This document shows, piece by piece, positions 41,210 through 52,770 of a DNA stretch of 64,000 nucleotides. The translations under genes were made by a program, and so were the position numbers. The notes under the pieces are model-generated. The model worked only from the letters and a program-made list of their open reading frames with translations, did not search any database and was not told where the DNA came from. Numbering within the stretch: position 1 is the first letter of the stretch; each line of letters begins with the position of its first letter. Source of the stretch: Wolbachia endosymbiont of Meromenopon meropis (lineage in GTDB: Bacteria > Pseudomonadota > Alphaproteobacteria > Rickettsiales > Anaplasmataceae); NCBI GenBank assembly GCA_029784595.1, contig JAJETZ010000001.1, positions 127,645 through 191,644 on the forward strand, in the 5' to 3' direction.

Positions 41210-42100
41210 ATTTATTGAATAACTAAAATTTAGCCATAATTTTATTATTAATATTTATTTCTATAGTAAAAGTCATAACAAAAATATTCATCCATTTTTT
41301 TATAAAAATAAAGCTATCTAAAATAGAAGCTTGAAATTTTACAAAACGACACTTTCTACTATGTAGATTTTTGATCGTATATCAAAATTCAATAAAAGCA
41401 AATTAACATAAAATTATCTAAATGAATAGCAGCATTATTACAAATAAAAATTCATAGAAAACTAATTTAAAATAAATAGAAAGTTTATTTACATATATTT
41501 TACTGAAGCAGTGTGTAAAAACCAAGCTAAAACTAAAAGAGGAGTGATTATTACCGCGAAGTATCATAACCTACTACCCCCGTACACACTCTATATCCCT
41601 ATCTAATAGGTAACACTAAAATTGAAAATTTTAGCTTAATCGAAAGAGAAATATCAAAGATTTTAAATCTAAAAAAAATAATTGTAAAGATACTGTAATC
41701 ACAAAATTGTATTTTTTAAAACTAAACTTTATATAAAGTTTTAAGTATTCAATTTTATGATTTTTTTTAAAGAGCAATAAAAAATATTTAAATATATATT
41801 TACGCTAAAAAACTTATAAATATACAAGGAATAAAAATATTACATTTCTAAGTAGAAAAGTTATCAAATTTTAAATTTGCATAGATTTAGTATTATATTT
41901 TTATTTTAAAAAATTTCATTAAGAAAGTAAGAAAATTGTAGAATTTATGAAATTTTTTATTTCATGTTATAAATAGTTTATAGCTAAATCAGCATTTGCT
42001 GGCAAATTAACTTTTTTACTTCTAAAATGATTGAATTTATAAGTTTATTATATGATTTTTTTCATGTATAAATTACAACAAATTTCTACAGGTGATTTTT
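41210..42100. other. Intergenic stretch upstream of sucB
   Basis: About 890 AT-rich bases. The segment 41505-41620 stands out by its higher G+C content and holds an 8-base complementary pair (agtgtgta at 41510-41517, tacacact at 41583-41590). On the minus strand the same place reads a codon-like hydrophobic peptide, YFAVIITPLLVLAWFLHTAS. No start or stop structure makes it a gene. Confidence 0.5.
41510..41590. other. GC-richer segment closed by 8-bp complementary ends; RNA structure or gene remnant
   Basis: agtgtgta and tacacact pair perfectly across 65 bases that contain ggagtgat...atcat and a run of five C. Compared with the surrounding DNA the composition is unusual. It may be a structured RNA on either strand or a decayed minus-strand membrane gene. 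No known RNA family is recognised. Confidence 0.35.
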
Positions 42101-43336
42101 ATGTGTAAAATTATAGAAATTAGAGCGCCAAAGACTCTTGGTGGTGAGTCTATTACAGAGGGTGTAATTAAAATAAAAAAAAGCATTGGCGAAATGGTAG
42201 AAGTAGATGATTTAATCTTTGAAATTGAAACTGACAAAACAGCACTTGAATTAACTGCAGAAACTTCGGGACAAATAATTGAGTTTCTTGTAAAAGAAGA
42301 TGACGTGATAAGTCCGAATCAACCACTGGCAAAGCTTTATTTAAAAGATACAAAAAAAATAGAAAAGATAGAAAAAGAAGAAACAAAAAGAGAAGAGATA
42401 GCGGAAAAAGAAATAGATAGAAAAGACAAAAGTGAAGCTAGTGTTAAGAAGTGCGCACCTTCAGCTAGCAAAATTATGAGAGAAAATCCAACAATCATTA
42501 CAGAAGATGTCAAAGGTACTGGGATTGGAAGGAGAATAACCAAGGCAGATCTGATAGACTACGTAAAAAAAAGTGCAGATATTGAACAGCTTGCTGTCGA
42601 GTTGCAATCAAAAGAAAATACCATGATAAATGATGAGCAAAGAGAAAAAAGAGTAAAAATGAGCAAAATAAGACAGGTTATCGCTGCTCGATTGAAAGAA
42701 TCTCAAAACACTGCTGCAATACTAACCACATTTAACGAAATTGACATGAAAAATGTCATGGATCTTAGGGCAAAGTACAAAGAAATTTTTGAAAAAAAAT
42801 ATGGAGTAAAGATGGGTTTCATGTCCTTTTTTATAAAAGCAGTAGTACAAGCGATTAAAGAAGTTCCTGAGATCAATGCTGAAATCTCAGGTAATGAAAT
42901 TGTATATAAGTATTATTATGATATAGGTGTTGCTGTTGGTACAGATAAAGGCTTAGTTGTGCCAGTCATTCGAAATGCTGATAAGATGTCATTTGCTGAA
43001 ATTGAGTTAAATTTGGCGATTCTTGGCAAAAAGGCACGAGAAGGAAAACTGCAAGTATCAGAAATGGAAGGTGCAACGTTCACTGTTTCAAATGGCGGAG
43101 TATATGGATCACTTCTTTCTACCCCAATCATAAATCCACCACAATCTGGAATACTTGGCATGCATGCAATACAAAATAGACCAATTGCTATTGATAGCTC
43201 AATCTTAATTAGGCCAATGATGTACGTTGCACTCTCCTATGATCACAGAATAATTGATGGCAAAGGAGCGGTTACTTTCCTTGTCAAAATAAAAAATTAT
43301 ATAGAAGATCCAGGCAGACTAGTTTTAGCATTATAG
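42101..43336 (+). CDS. sucB: Dihydrolipoamide succinyltransferase (2-oxoglutarate dehydrogenase E2)
   Basis: A 411-residue E2 component, which transfers succinyl groups from lipoamide to CoA in the TCA cycle. The N-terminal lipoyl domain has the lipoylated Lys46 in [12 protein letters not shown] charged linker (about 85-120) follows, then a peripheral subunit-binding domain ([11 protein letters not shown] to [12 protein letters not shown]). The catalytic acyltransferase domain ends with [13 protein letters not shown], which holds the catalytic His and Asp. An upstream GTG at 42092 is in frame, but the ATG at 42101, with aggtg just before it, gives the expected N-terminus and is preferred. The [13 protein letters not shown] start is of the SucB type rather than the pyruvate dehydrogenase type. 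Confidence 0.94.
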   Translation: MCKIIEIRAPKTLGGESITEGVIKIKKSIGEMVEVDDLIFEIETDKTALELTAETSGQIIEFLVKEDDVISPNQPLAKLYLKDTKKIEKIEKEETKREEIAEKEIDRKDKSEASVKKCAPSASKIMRENPTIITEDVKGTGIGRRITKADLIDYVKKSADIEQLAVELQSKENTMINDEQREKRVKMSKIRQVIAARLKESQNTAAILTTFNEIDMKNVMDLRAKYKEIFEKKYGVKMGFMSFFIKAVVQAIKEVPEINAEISGNEIVYKYYYDIGVAVGTDKGLVVPVIRNADKMSFAEIELNLAILGKKAREGKLQVSEMEGATFTVSNGGVYGSLLSTPIINPPQSGILGMHAIQNRPIAIDSSILIRPMMYVALSYDHRIIDGKGAVTFLVKIKNYIEDPGRLVLAL

Positions 43337-45731
43337 TTCATGTGCATCAATATTGTCACTACTAATTTAGATTAATTTCATTTTCATTTTGAATCAGAAA
43401 TTCAATAAAAGCTTTTTGTGGCATTAAAATTGTTCATCTTATACTTCCTAAAAAAATTATTTAAAGAATGATAAATCTTGTTAATGCTTTATAATTGATC
43501 TCAGGAACTACATCATTAGCAAAAACAGTGTGAAGTTTTATCTTCAAAATTAAATTATTAAAAGCTTTATCATGATGCATTTTCTCATTAATACTAGTTA
43601 AAAACTACTAGAGATTTTCTCTACTGCGTTATTATTTCTCTAGAGAATTTTGTTTTTCTAAAGTAGAGAATTACGTTTTATATAAAAAATACTTTTCTAA
43701 ATTCAAATAAAAACTTTCTTTTAATAATTCATCATTCATGAATTATAACCGAGCTGCATTATATTTGCTGCGAAGTAAAGTATCTAATACTATGAAATTA
43801 TATTCCATGGAATTTTCCATAATTTTTACTTATTGAGTTTAAACTCAAAATATCTCCACAGAGAAATATTCTTGTAATTAATATGAACGTAATTTGTAAA
43901 TAAAACTCTTTGAACTTACTAACCAACAACATTACCCATTATTTTTATAAATGGCAATTTTGCACTTTATAGATCACAAAAGCCATTTTTAATCTAATTT
44001 TTACCTTTTAGATCAAGAAACTTGATCAAAATAACATTTCACTTATTTATATCTCTTAAAGTAAGAGATTGCTGACCCTCAGTTTAAGATACTTAGATAT
44101 CATCAAAAAACTAAAAAAAATATTACATTAATGTCTCTTTTAGCCAGTTTTTTTATTTTAAATTTTCTAAATTTATATTTAAAAACTTAATTTACTTCTA
44201 ATATTAGAATAATCATACAATAAAAATCAAGCAACATCAAGGCCTTAATCTGTGCTTTTCAAAGACCTTTTTTTTGAATTACCAAACATAATATCAAAAA
44301 AAAATCTTTTTTTTAAAAACAGATAAGTCTTAATATCAAGAGTAAGATTAAAAGAATATTATTATTAGTAATTTTTACTTGAAACCTATATAGTTTCTAG
44401 CTAGCCTAGCTTTAGTTTTTCTTTTAAAATCATAAGTACCTTTTTAAAAGTAATCTCTTATTTTTTGTATTAATTTATACAATTTTTTAATTTTCTATTT
44501 TTCCCAATAAACAATTAACTGTTTCAGAATTAAATTTAAAATTTATTAATTTTTTCTTACTTTGTAAGAGCATTTTACGTCTTAATGTATTAAGAAAAAG
44601 TTCATTTTTACTTTTAAGCTAGTCTAGTTTTTACTTCAATATGGAAGTGTATCTTTAATTCTTTTTAAAATATTAAAAATTACTTATAAAAATCTCTTTT
44701 AAGATATTATCGTATAAATTTACTCCATAAAAATGGACTTAGTATACAACTATTAAATAATCAAGTTTTTCACATTTAAATTTTAATTTAAATTTTTAAT
44801 TCCTTTATTTTTTTGAGTTCTGATTTGAGTCTTAATTTTAAGATTTTTATCTCGCACTTATAATCTTAATCTGATTCCTACACTGTCAAAATTTATTTGA
44901 CCATAAAATAACAAGACTTATATATACAATATTGTCTGTATTATAATAACCTTTGAACTCAACTAATGTTTTCATCAATTTATTAGATAAATATCTATTC
45001 CTTTCATTGGAACGAACTCTATGAGGTTTTTACACTCTTAATATTTTTATTGTGTTTTATACAAGATTTTTAATCAAAATTTAAATCAAAAATTGTTTAA
45101 AATAACAAAACCTCTAAGTTCTCAATCAAAAGGGGTGATCTTGACAACTATTTTTTGATTTTAAACTTAAAGAAATAAATATCTTCCTTCTTTCTAGTTG
45201 GTATTTATTACCTTAATATCTCTCTAAAGTATAATCAAGTTTCTCAATTTTGATTCTTACCTTACCCTTAGATATATCCCGCTTGTAGAAGCTGGTATAG
45301 TCTCTCATTGTTTTAATATAATAAATTAAATATGAGAAAAAATTCATCTAGTTTTGAACTTTCTACTACTTTTTGTGTTCTATTGAACAGAAAATCGATA
45401 TGAGATTAACCTTTCAATGCAAAAATTATATGAATAAACTTCTTTAGTTTGTAAGTATAAAATATAAATAAAAATTTTTTTTTAATTACTTTAGATATAA
45501 AAAGCACCCTAACTATAAATTTATTTGATATAGAATCAAAGATTCTTATTAAATCTTAAATAACGCAACAATATTTTAATATTGATAGATAAGTTTTAGA
45601 ATGGCAGTTTTAAAACAAATTTTTGATTTTGCATTAAAAAAATCTTTAAGGGTTTCTAAACCTAATATGTAATTGCTGCAGATTGTATTTAGTAATATAA
45701 TTCTATATTAATAGACGTTACTTTATTAGTT
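43337..45731. other. Intergenic desert with possible minus-strand gene remnant
   Basis: About 2.4 kb, T-rich on the plus strand. Palindrome ttctctagagaa lies near 43649, and inverted repeat gatcaag-aaa-cttgatc near 44005-44025. On the minus strand between about 45330 and 44890, short open stretches read codon-like (for example MRDYTSFYKRDISKGKVRI, and MKTLVEFKGYYNTDN in another frame) but are broken by stops. No family was recognised and no complete gene is present. Confidence 0.45.
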
Positions 45732-48395
45732 ATGTCAAATTATACGCTAATTTTAGCAGTTATTCTTATATTTTTTATCTTCGTATTATCGTTTTTTTTT
45801 ATAAAAAAAATGTTTGGATCAATGAATAAAAGAATAATAAAATCCTTCGGAAAAATTGTTCAGCAAATAAACGCACTAGAACCGGAAATGCAGAATTTAT
45901 CTAATGAGCAGCTTGCTGGCAAAACTGAAGAATTCAAGCGTGAGTTGAAAAATGGAAAAACATTAAATGAACTTCTTGTACCTGCATTTGCGGTTGTGCG
46001 AGAAGCGTCAAGAAGATTTCTTAACATGAGACACTTTGATGTTCAATTAATTGGTGGAATAGTACTTCATAGTGGTATGATATCAGAAATGAAAACAGGC
46101 GAGGGAAAAACACTCGTTGCAACTTTAGCTGCATACCTAAATTCCTTAGAGGGAAAGGGCGTGCATGTTGTAACTGTTAATGACTATCTTGCAAAACGAG
46201 ATACAGAATGGATGAGTAAATTGTATAATTCTCTGGGAATTTCTGTTGCATTTATCACAAATAATCTGACAGATAAAGAGAGGAGAGATGCTTACAGTGC
46301 TGATATTATTTATTCAACAAATAACGAGCTTGCTTTTGATTATCTACGAGATAATATGAAATTTTCTCAAGATGACATGGTTCAAAGAGGTTTCAATTAT
46401 GCAATAATAGATGAAGTAGATTCTATACTTATAGATGAAGCGCGAACTCCGCTTATTATTTCGGGTTCAATGGAAGAAAATAATCAAATTTATAAACATA
46501 TAAACAAAATAGTAATCAAATTAGTTGATTCTGATTATGAAATAGACGAAAAAAATAAGTCAGTTTTTCTCACTGAGAATGGTATTTCTCGTGTGGAAAA
46601 ACTGCTTCGTTCATATAACCTTATTTCTGAAAATTCCTCGCTATATGATACTGGCAATATGATAATGACTCATTATATAGATCAGGCATTACGTGCACAT
46701 AAATTATTTACTGCTGATAAGGATTATATAATAAAGGATGGTAAAATAATAATTATCGATGAATTTACTGGACGCATGATGGAAGGAAGAAGATATTCCG
46801 ATGGCCTACATCAGGCGCTTGAAGCAAAAGAAAACCTTGAAATTCAACATGAAAATCAAACTTTGGCATCAGTTACATTTCAGAACTATTTTCGTATGTA
46901 TAATAAACTCTCTGGCATGACAGGAACAGCAGCAACAGAAGCAGAGGAATTTCTCGATATATATAAACTTAATGTAGTAAAAATCCCAACCAATATGCCT
47001 ATAAAAAGAATAGATATCGATGATGAAATTTACGGCACAGAAAAAGAAAAACTTAATGCTGTGTTGAGATTTATAGAAGAATGTCACAAACGTCTTCAAC
47101 CAATTCTTGTTGGAACCGTTAGTATTGAGAATTCTGAAAAACTTTCTTCGCTTTTACGAATTCATGCTCTTAAACATTCAGTTCTAAATGCTCGTTACCA
47201 CGAACAAGAAGCATATATAATAGCACAAGCTGGAATACCAGGAAATATCACCATAGCAACTAATATGGCGGGACGTGGAACTGACATTCAACTTGGTGGT
47301 AATGCCGAAATGATAGCAAAAGTAGAGTTAAATAAAATAAAAAATACTGATGAAAGAGAAAAAAAATATCAAAAAATAATTGAAAGAGTTAAAAAAGATA
47401 AAGAAATTGCTATAAAAGCTGGTGGTTTATGCGTAATTGGAACAGAAAGACATGAAAGCAGGAGAATAGATGATCAATTGCGTGGCCGTTCTGGTCGTCA
47501 AGGTGATCCTGGACTTTCTAAGTTTTTTTTGTCTCTTGAAGATGACTTAATGAGAATATTTGGTTCTGATAGAATCAGGAGTTTTTTGCAAAAAATTGGA
47601 TTAAAGAATAATGAAGCTATTCATCATCCATGGATTAATAAAGCACTTGAAAAGGCGCAGAAAAAAGTAGAAGCTCGAAACTATGAAGTACGAAAATCTC
47701 TACTTGAATTTGATGATGTAATCAACAATCAACGTAGAGTTATTTTTAAACAAAGAAATCATATTTTACGCAATGAAATCAATAATTTATTCGAAGTATA
47801 TAGCGAGATAAATGAAAATTTAATAAATAACATAGTACAAAGTGGTTACTACGAAGATTATATTGAAGATATAATTAAGGAATTTTATATAAAATATGGA
47901 ATAACTCTTAATCAGCAAGATTTAGCAAAATTTTTAAACAAACAAGAAGCTTTAGATTTTATAAATAATAAAGTACAAAGGTTCTTTACTAAGAAAGAAA
48001 GATACTTTAATAATCAGCAAATGACAGATTTATGGAAGCCAATAGTAAGACAAATTATGATCACAACACTTGACAATTTATGGAGAGAACATCTTTCAAT
48101 TCTGGAAAGCTTAAGACAAAGCATAAATTTACGCGCTATTGGACAAAAAAGCCCACTAAATGAATTTAAACGTGAGGCATTTTTTATGTTTGAGTCAATG
48201 CTTGAAAAATGGAAGGAGCTTACCATATATCGTCTAGCGCATTTTAAATTAACTGATAATCAAGAGATAGGTAATAGGTTGCTGCATGATACCAAAAAGT
48301 ATGATTTTCCGAAAGTTTCAAGAAATGATAAATGCCCTTGTAATTCTGGAAAGAAATACAAACACTGTCATGGTGCAGTTACTTTAATAAAATAA
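45732..48395 (+). CDS. secA: Preprotein translocase ATPase SecA
   Basis: An 887-residue motor ATPase that drives proteins through SecYEG. Walker A is [10 protein letters not shown] (about residue 122), the [19 protein letters not shown] motif is near 228, and TATEAEEF and [10 protein letters not shown] follow in order. The C-terminal [14 protein letters not shown] is the zinc-binding SEC-C motif for SecB and ribosome contact. From the first ATG the protein carries about 17 extra hydrophobic residues ([19 protein letters not shown]) before the [10 protein letters not shown] that normally lies near the SecA N-terminus. An internal ATG at 45810 would remove this extension, but it has no Shine-Dalgarno and sits after A8 and T10 runs. 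Which start is used is open. Confidence 0.95.
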   Translation: MSNYTLILAVILIFFIFVLSFFFIKKMFGSMNKRIIKSFGKIVQQINALEPEMQNLSNEQLAGKTEEFKRELKNGKTLNELLVPAFAVVREASRRFLNMRHFDVQLIGGIVLHSGMISEMKTGEGKTLVATLAAYLNSLEGKGVHVVTVNDYLAKRDTEWMSKLYNSLGISVAFITNNLTDKERRDAYSADIIYSTNNELAFDYLRDNMKFSQDDMVQRGFNYAIIDEVDSILIDEARTPLIISGSMEENNQIYKHINKIVIKLVDSDYEIDEKNKSVFLTENGISRVEKLLRSYNLISENSSLYDTGNMIMTHYIDQALRAHKLFTADKDYIIKDGKIIIIDEFTGRMMEGRRYSDGLHQALEAKENLEIQHENQTLASVTFQNYFRMYNKLSGMTGTAATEAEEFLDIYKLNVVKIPTNMPIKRIDIDDEIYGTEKEKLNAVLRFIEECHKRLQPILVGTVSIENSEKLSSLLRIHALKHSVLNARYHEQEAYIIAQAGIPGNITIATNMAGRGTDIQLGGNAEMIAKVELNKIKNTDEREKKYQKIIERVKKDKEIAIKAGGLCVIGTERHESRRIDDQLRGRSGRQGDPGLSKFFLSLEDDLMRIFGSDRIRSFLQKIGLKNNEAIHHPWINKALEKAQKKVEARNYEVRKSLLEFDDVINNQRRVIFKQRNHILRNEINNLFEVYSEINENLINNIVQSGYYEDYIEDIIKEFYIKYGITLNQQDLAKFLNKQEALDFINNKVQRFFTKKERYFNNQQMTDLWKPIVRQIMITTLDNLWREHLSILESLRQSINLRAIGQKSPLNEFKREAFFMFESMLEKWKELTIYRLAHFKLTDNQEIGNRLLHDTKKYDFPKVSRNDKCPCNSGKKYKHCHGAVTLIK

Positions 48396-49017
48396 AAGAA
48401 CAAAATTGGAGTTTTTATATTTTTGATCTATTTTTTCGTATTTTATTTATTTTACTGAATTCGTATCATTTTGTCATTTTTATAAGTTTAATTAAAAATA
48501 CTTATTTTATAATAATAACTATTATTAAAATAATCGCATTATATATCTATAATAAAAACTATAAATCATTTTAAAAATCTATAAAAAATTTTGTTAAAAA
48601 TTACTTTTGCTATTGGAGAAATAGTATATGTCTTCGTAACGAAGAAACAAATTTTAGTTATATTACTCATGATAAATTTAATCTATATGAGTATATGATC
48701 ACTCTTAATATAAGGTGTTAATGTTTCAATTATTTGAAATGAAGAATGCAAATAATTATAATAAAAGTTACTATTAAATAGAATATCTTTCTCTAAGAAA
48801 AAAATGAAACCTTCAATAATTCAATTTGTTTACAAAACAAGTCTAAAAAATTAAATCTTTTAGATATTATCTTTGATTTCAAAAAAAATAAATCTAATAG
48901 CCTTTGTTTTTTTGAAATCAAAAGTTAATTTTTCGTATCATTAATACTAACTCTTACAAATAAATTTTTAAGACTTAGTCTTAATTAATAATTATTACAT
49001 AGTTTAAATTTAAAATC

Positions 49018-49130
49018 AATTATAAGAGTTTTGTCTGATTCTTTTCTCTTCTCAAATTCCTATTAGGAAAAATTTTATTTTAATATGCTTTTATTATTAC
49101 GCGATATATCGCTATATAAATAGATTGCGG
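49018..49130 (+). repeat. Degenerate intergenic repeat B, copy 1
   Basis: A block order of ttataagagttttgtct, a pyrimidine-rich middle, attcctat-ag, aaaattttatttt and attat-acg is shared with 56712-56830, with many substitutions and small gaps. Confidence 0.45.
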
Positions 49131-49179
49131 CATATCTGACTTGATATATAAATAACGTTTTATTTCTCTTGCATGTAAA

Positions 49180-49235
49180 ATTACTGAGTGATCTTGTCAA
49201 CGAGACGTACTCGTATAAATGAATTTTTCAGTAAT
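49180..49235. other. Stem-loop closed by attactga/tcagtaat
   Basis: The arms attactga (49180-49187) and tcagtaat (49228-49235) are complementary. Between them lies cgag-acgta-ctcg (49201-49213), so the whole forms a two-tier hairpin. It is more G+C rich than its surroundings and has no associated gene. Confidence 0.4.
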
Positions 49236-49351
49236 CAATAAAAATTAATATTTTATATCACAAGATACCATTGAAGGATCTTAGTCTATTTAATTACTCC
49301 AAACATCGATCTATAAATCGAAGAATTGAAAGTTCAATATTTCTTAAATTT

Positions 49352-49386
49352 ACTAATATCAAACTAATATCAAAAACTAATATCAA
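49352..49386. repeat. Three tandem copies of actaatatcaa
   Basis: actaatatcaa occurs at 49352-49362, 49363-49373 and 49376-49386, the last after two extra A. A short tandem repeat in non-coding DNA. Confidence 0.75.
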
Positions 49387-49989
49387 TAAGATTTAATATT
49401 GTACCTTCAAAGTGCCTTATTGTTTACCTCATAGCAGGTGTCCGTCTTTAATTAATAACTTTTATTTACTAAGTTGCAAAATTACTTTTATCTACCATTT
49501 TAAGATCAATTATCTTCTAAAATAATAATAAATAAAGTATAACTTCTATACATGTTTATTTACTGTACAGTACAGTACTTCTACTCATAGATGTAATACT
49601 GTGAAAAAAATTTATTTTATATTTTTTTATTCTTCTCTCTAATTTCTTTTTCAATTTAAAATTAGAGCCTTTTTTAAAAGCTAAAAGTGTATATATTCAT
49701 TATGATCTCGTACAAAAATATTATCGAATTAATATGCAATATGCATAAGGTAACAAATATTAAAAATGTCAGCACTACATAATTTTGATTTACTAGGAGT
49801 GGGTTGTTACAATTTACAAATAGCGATTCTTCTTTAAATATTAAAGAATACTGTAAGGCCTTGTCTAAATAATTTGTATAGATTTAAGATAAAAAGTAAA
49901 TTAAGAAGAAAATGATCAAAAAAATAAATGTACTTGAAGTAAAGAAATAAAAGTATTAAAGAAGCTCTAAAATTAATAATTATTCATTA

Positions 49990-50170
49990 ACTTATTTGTA
50001 TTATAAATATACTGAAGAATTTTTTACTATTTCTAATAAATAATTTATTATAAGCTTGTTTGAGCTTCTTGTATATAAGTAAAAGTAAAATTCTATTTTT
50101 TAGAAAAATAAAAATAGTATGTATGGTGATTTTTTCGATTTATACATAATATTAAAGCACCAGGATAATA
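49990..50170 (+). repeat. Degenerate intergenic repeat A, copy 2
   Basis: The core tataagcttgtttgagcttc at about 50050 is preceded by gaagaattttttactatttctaataaat and followed by attaaagcacc. The same order of blocks is seen at 59385-59560, and a shorter match at 30565-30700. Confidence 0.55.
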
Positions 50171-50613
50171 CAGATTTATACAATAATTATCTTTATTAGT
50201 TTTTTTAAAAATTTATTTAGAGCTTACAATACATATAAATCAAAATGATGCTGAAAGCATATTCTCTCTAAATATAATTTTCCGACACTTAATCTTAATA
50301 CTTGAAAAGTATTACATACAAAATGAGCTTTAATAAAACGTACATTTAAAATGTACTTTATTTTATATTTTAAAACGAAATTTTCATTGAATAAAATTTT
50401 TGATAACTAGAGAAATAAACTTAAGCTTGCTTCTTAATGTTTTAAATATTAAATTCGCTATTTTATATACTAAAAACAAAAAAAAAATCTCGCCACTTAT
50501 TTATAATAAACAGTAATAATACCGCTATCTCGAACGATCAAAATTATCTTTAAAAATTTAACCAGAGAACTGCAAACTGCAATCTTAAGCAAAACTAATA
50601 TATAACCAATTTA

Positions 50614-50645
50614 TATTAGGCTTTAATATACATTAAAGCCTAATA
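50614..50645. other. Perfect 14-bp stem-loop
   Basis: tattaggctttaat (50614-50627), loop atac, attaaagcctaata (50632-50645). The stem is perfect and followed by AAAAAA on this strand. On the minus strand the stem would be followed by a few bases of mixed sequence, so a terminator role is not clear. It stands about 550 bases upstream of nusA. Confidence 0.6.
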
Positions 50646-51196
50646 AAAAATTGATGATTACTGATATTCAAAACAAATTAAAATTTTTAATTAATAAATT
50701 AATACAATCAATCCTAACTAAAAGTTAGATTTAATCTAGATTGAGAATAGCAGAGTAATTATTAAAAATAAAAGATTAATTCTTAATTAATAATAATCAA
50801 TCATTAAAATTATAAGTAATAAATGAGATAGAGCAAAATATAAGATATTGATAAAAGTAAGAAAGTGCAAAAATTCTAGACAAAAATTCTAGAATTAAAT
50901 TAAATGGTCAGTAACGCTTCTTAAAAAAAAGATAGAAGAATCATAAATGGAATATTAATAATATAATATATAGACCTCAAAAATGATCTATAAATTAAGA
51001 AATAAATTTTCTACTTGTTTTCTTGAACAAATATTATGATATAAAATCACAGAAAAACTTTTTTACAATACAAATTGTATAATTGAAGATATGAAAAAAC
51101 TTGACTTAAATTAATGATCACATACCATCAGAAATGACACCCCTTTTTATCTGTTGAAATTATAATTATATAATTAATTGTATATGGTTTATTTGT

Positions 51197-52762
51197 ATGG
51201 TTGCTAACCGAAAAAACAGTATTAAGCAAAAAAGTGACAACAAAAATAACTTAACTGGAAATATTGAAATAATAAAAACGGCAGGAGAGCTTTCTCTCCA
51301 GAAGGGTTTAGACTTTGAAGTAATAATGAAAGCATTAGAAAGTGCAATAGAAGCAGTTGCTCTTCAAAAATATGGCAATAAAAGTAAAATTACTGTTAAC
51401 ATAGATAGAAATACAGGAAAAGTTACAGCATATAGAGAATTATCTGTTATTGGCGATGAATTGAATAAAGAAAGAAATGTTGGGCGTGAATCAATTACTC
51501 TTATGCAAGCTCAATTAATAAAAAAAGACGCAAAAATTGGAGATACAATTAATGAATTACTTTCTCTCAACACAGATCTTGCTTCAGCAAGAATTGCTCA
51601 GCAAAAAATCGTTCAAATAATTAAATATGAAGAATTAAAAAAGCAATATGAAGAATTTAAAGATAAAGTTGGAGAAATAAGATATGGTATTGTTAAGCAA
51701 GTAGAATATTCAGACCTTATCGTAGATATAAATGGTACTAAAACATATCTCCCATTTCGGAATTTAATCGGTAGCGAATCATTTCGCGAAGGTGATAAAA
51801 TTAAGGCTTATATACAAATTGTCAGACGTTCTGATGATGGACGTCAAATTATTCTTTCTAGAGCTCATGAAGGTTTTTTGGAGGCGTTATTAAATCAAGA
51901 GATACCTGAAGTTGCTGATGGATTAGTAATAATCAAAGCCATAGCTAGAGATGCTGGCTCAAGGTCTAAAGTTGCTGTTTTTTCTCCTGATAAAAATATT
52001 GATCCGGTAGGCGCTTGTGTTGGAGTAAAAGGTGACAGGATAAAAACTATTATCCATGAATTAAATGGAGAGAAAATTGATGTAATACATTACTCTTCGG
52101 ATCTAGGTCAATTTGTTATCAATGCAATTACTCCAGCGGAAGTATCGAAGGTTATTATTGATGAAAATGAAAATTGCGTAGAATTAATAGTTGCTGAAAA
52201 TCAATTAAGTTTGGCTATAGGAAAAAAGGGCCAAAATGTAAGGTTAGCTTCAGAACTTGTTGGATGGAAAATTGAGATACTTAGCACCCAACAAGAATCA
52301 GAAAGACGGAATCGAGAACTCAGTCAATGTTCGGCTTTGTTTGCTAGTGTATTAAACCTAGAAGAGATTATGGGGCAATTATTAGTTACAGAGGGTTTTT
52401 CAACTGTAGAGGATATATCCAATGCCTCAATTAAAGAGCTTTCTTCAATAGAAGGTTTTAATGAAAATATTGCTAACGAACTACACAATAGGGCAAATAA
52501 ATATTTAAAGGCAGAAAATGATAAGAAAATAGAAGAATTAAAAATTCTTGGTATGAAAGACGATGTAATCAATTTACCTCTATCAATAGACGATAAAATC
52601 ATTCTTAGTAAACACGGTATTAAAACTCTCGAAGATATAGCAGATTTATCGAATTATGAATTTTACAATGTACTCTCATCTTCAATGAGTAACAAAGAGA
52701 ATTTAAAAGGTATAATAGATTCAATAATTATGAAAGCCCGTAAAAAGCTTGGTATAATATAG
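51197..52762 (+). CDS. nusA: Transcription termination/antitermination protein NusA
   Basis: 521 residues. The N-terminal RNA polymerase-binding domain (about 28-155) is followed by an S1 domain ([21 protein letters not shown], about 155-225) and KH domains with [14 protein letters not shown] (about 275) and the KH2 motif [12 protein letters not shown] (about 340). Two C-terminal helix-hairpin-helix acidic repeats (about 385-515) complete it. A 25-residue Lys/Asn-rich N-terminal extension precedes the normal start of the fold. It is the first gene of nusA-infB-rbfA-ubiA, with an 8-base gap to infB; the usual upstream rimP is missing at this locus. Confidence 0.95.
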   Translation: MVANRKNSIKQKSDNKNNLTGNIEIIKTAGELSLQKGLDFEVIMKALESAIEAVALQKYGNKSKITVNIDRNTGKVTAYRELSVIGDELNKERNVGRESITLMQAQLIKKDAKIGDTINELLSLNTDLASARIAQQKIVQIIKYEELKKQYEEFKDKVGEIRYGIVKQVEYSDLIVDINGTKTYLPFRNLIGSESFREGDKIKAYIQIVRRSDDGRQIILSRAHEGFLEALLNQEIPEVADGLVIIKAIARDAGSRSKVAVFSPDKNIDPVGACVGVKGDRIKTIIHELNGEKIDVIHYSSDLGQFVINAITPAEVSKVIIDENENCVELIVAENQLSLAIGKKGQNVRLASELVGWKIEILSTQQESERRNRELSQCSALFASVLNLEEIMGQLLVTEGFSTVEDISNASIKELSSIEGFNENIANELHNRANKYLKAENDKKIEELKILGMKDDVINLPLSIDDKIILSKHGIKTLEDIADLSNYEFYNVLSSSMSNKENLKGIIDSIIMKARKKLGII

Positions 52763-52770
52763 TAAAGCAT

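Larger units (their letters stand above)
48396..51196. other. Longest intergenic desert, with hairpins and repeats
   Basis: About 2.8 kb between secA and nusA with no supported gene. It holds: cttcgtaacgaag near 48632; degenerate repeat B at 49018-49130; palindrome gcgatatatcgc near 49102; a long-range hairpin at 49180-49235; three copies of actaatatcaa at 49352-49386; degenerate repeat A near 49990-50170; and a 14-base perfect stem-loop at 50614-50645. The rimP gene that usually precedes nusA was not found here. Confidence 0.5.

Noticed and set aside
49352..49386. Triple actaatatcaa as a CRISPR array
   Set aside because: The units are 11 bases, directly adjacent or separated by two A, with no spacers and no cas genes.
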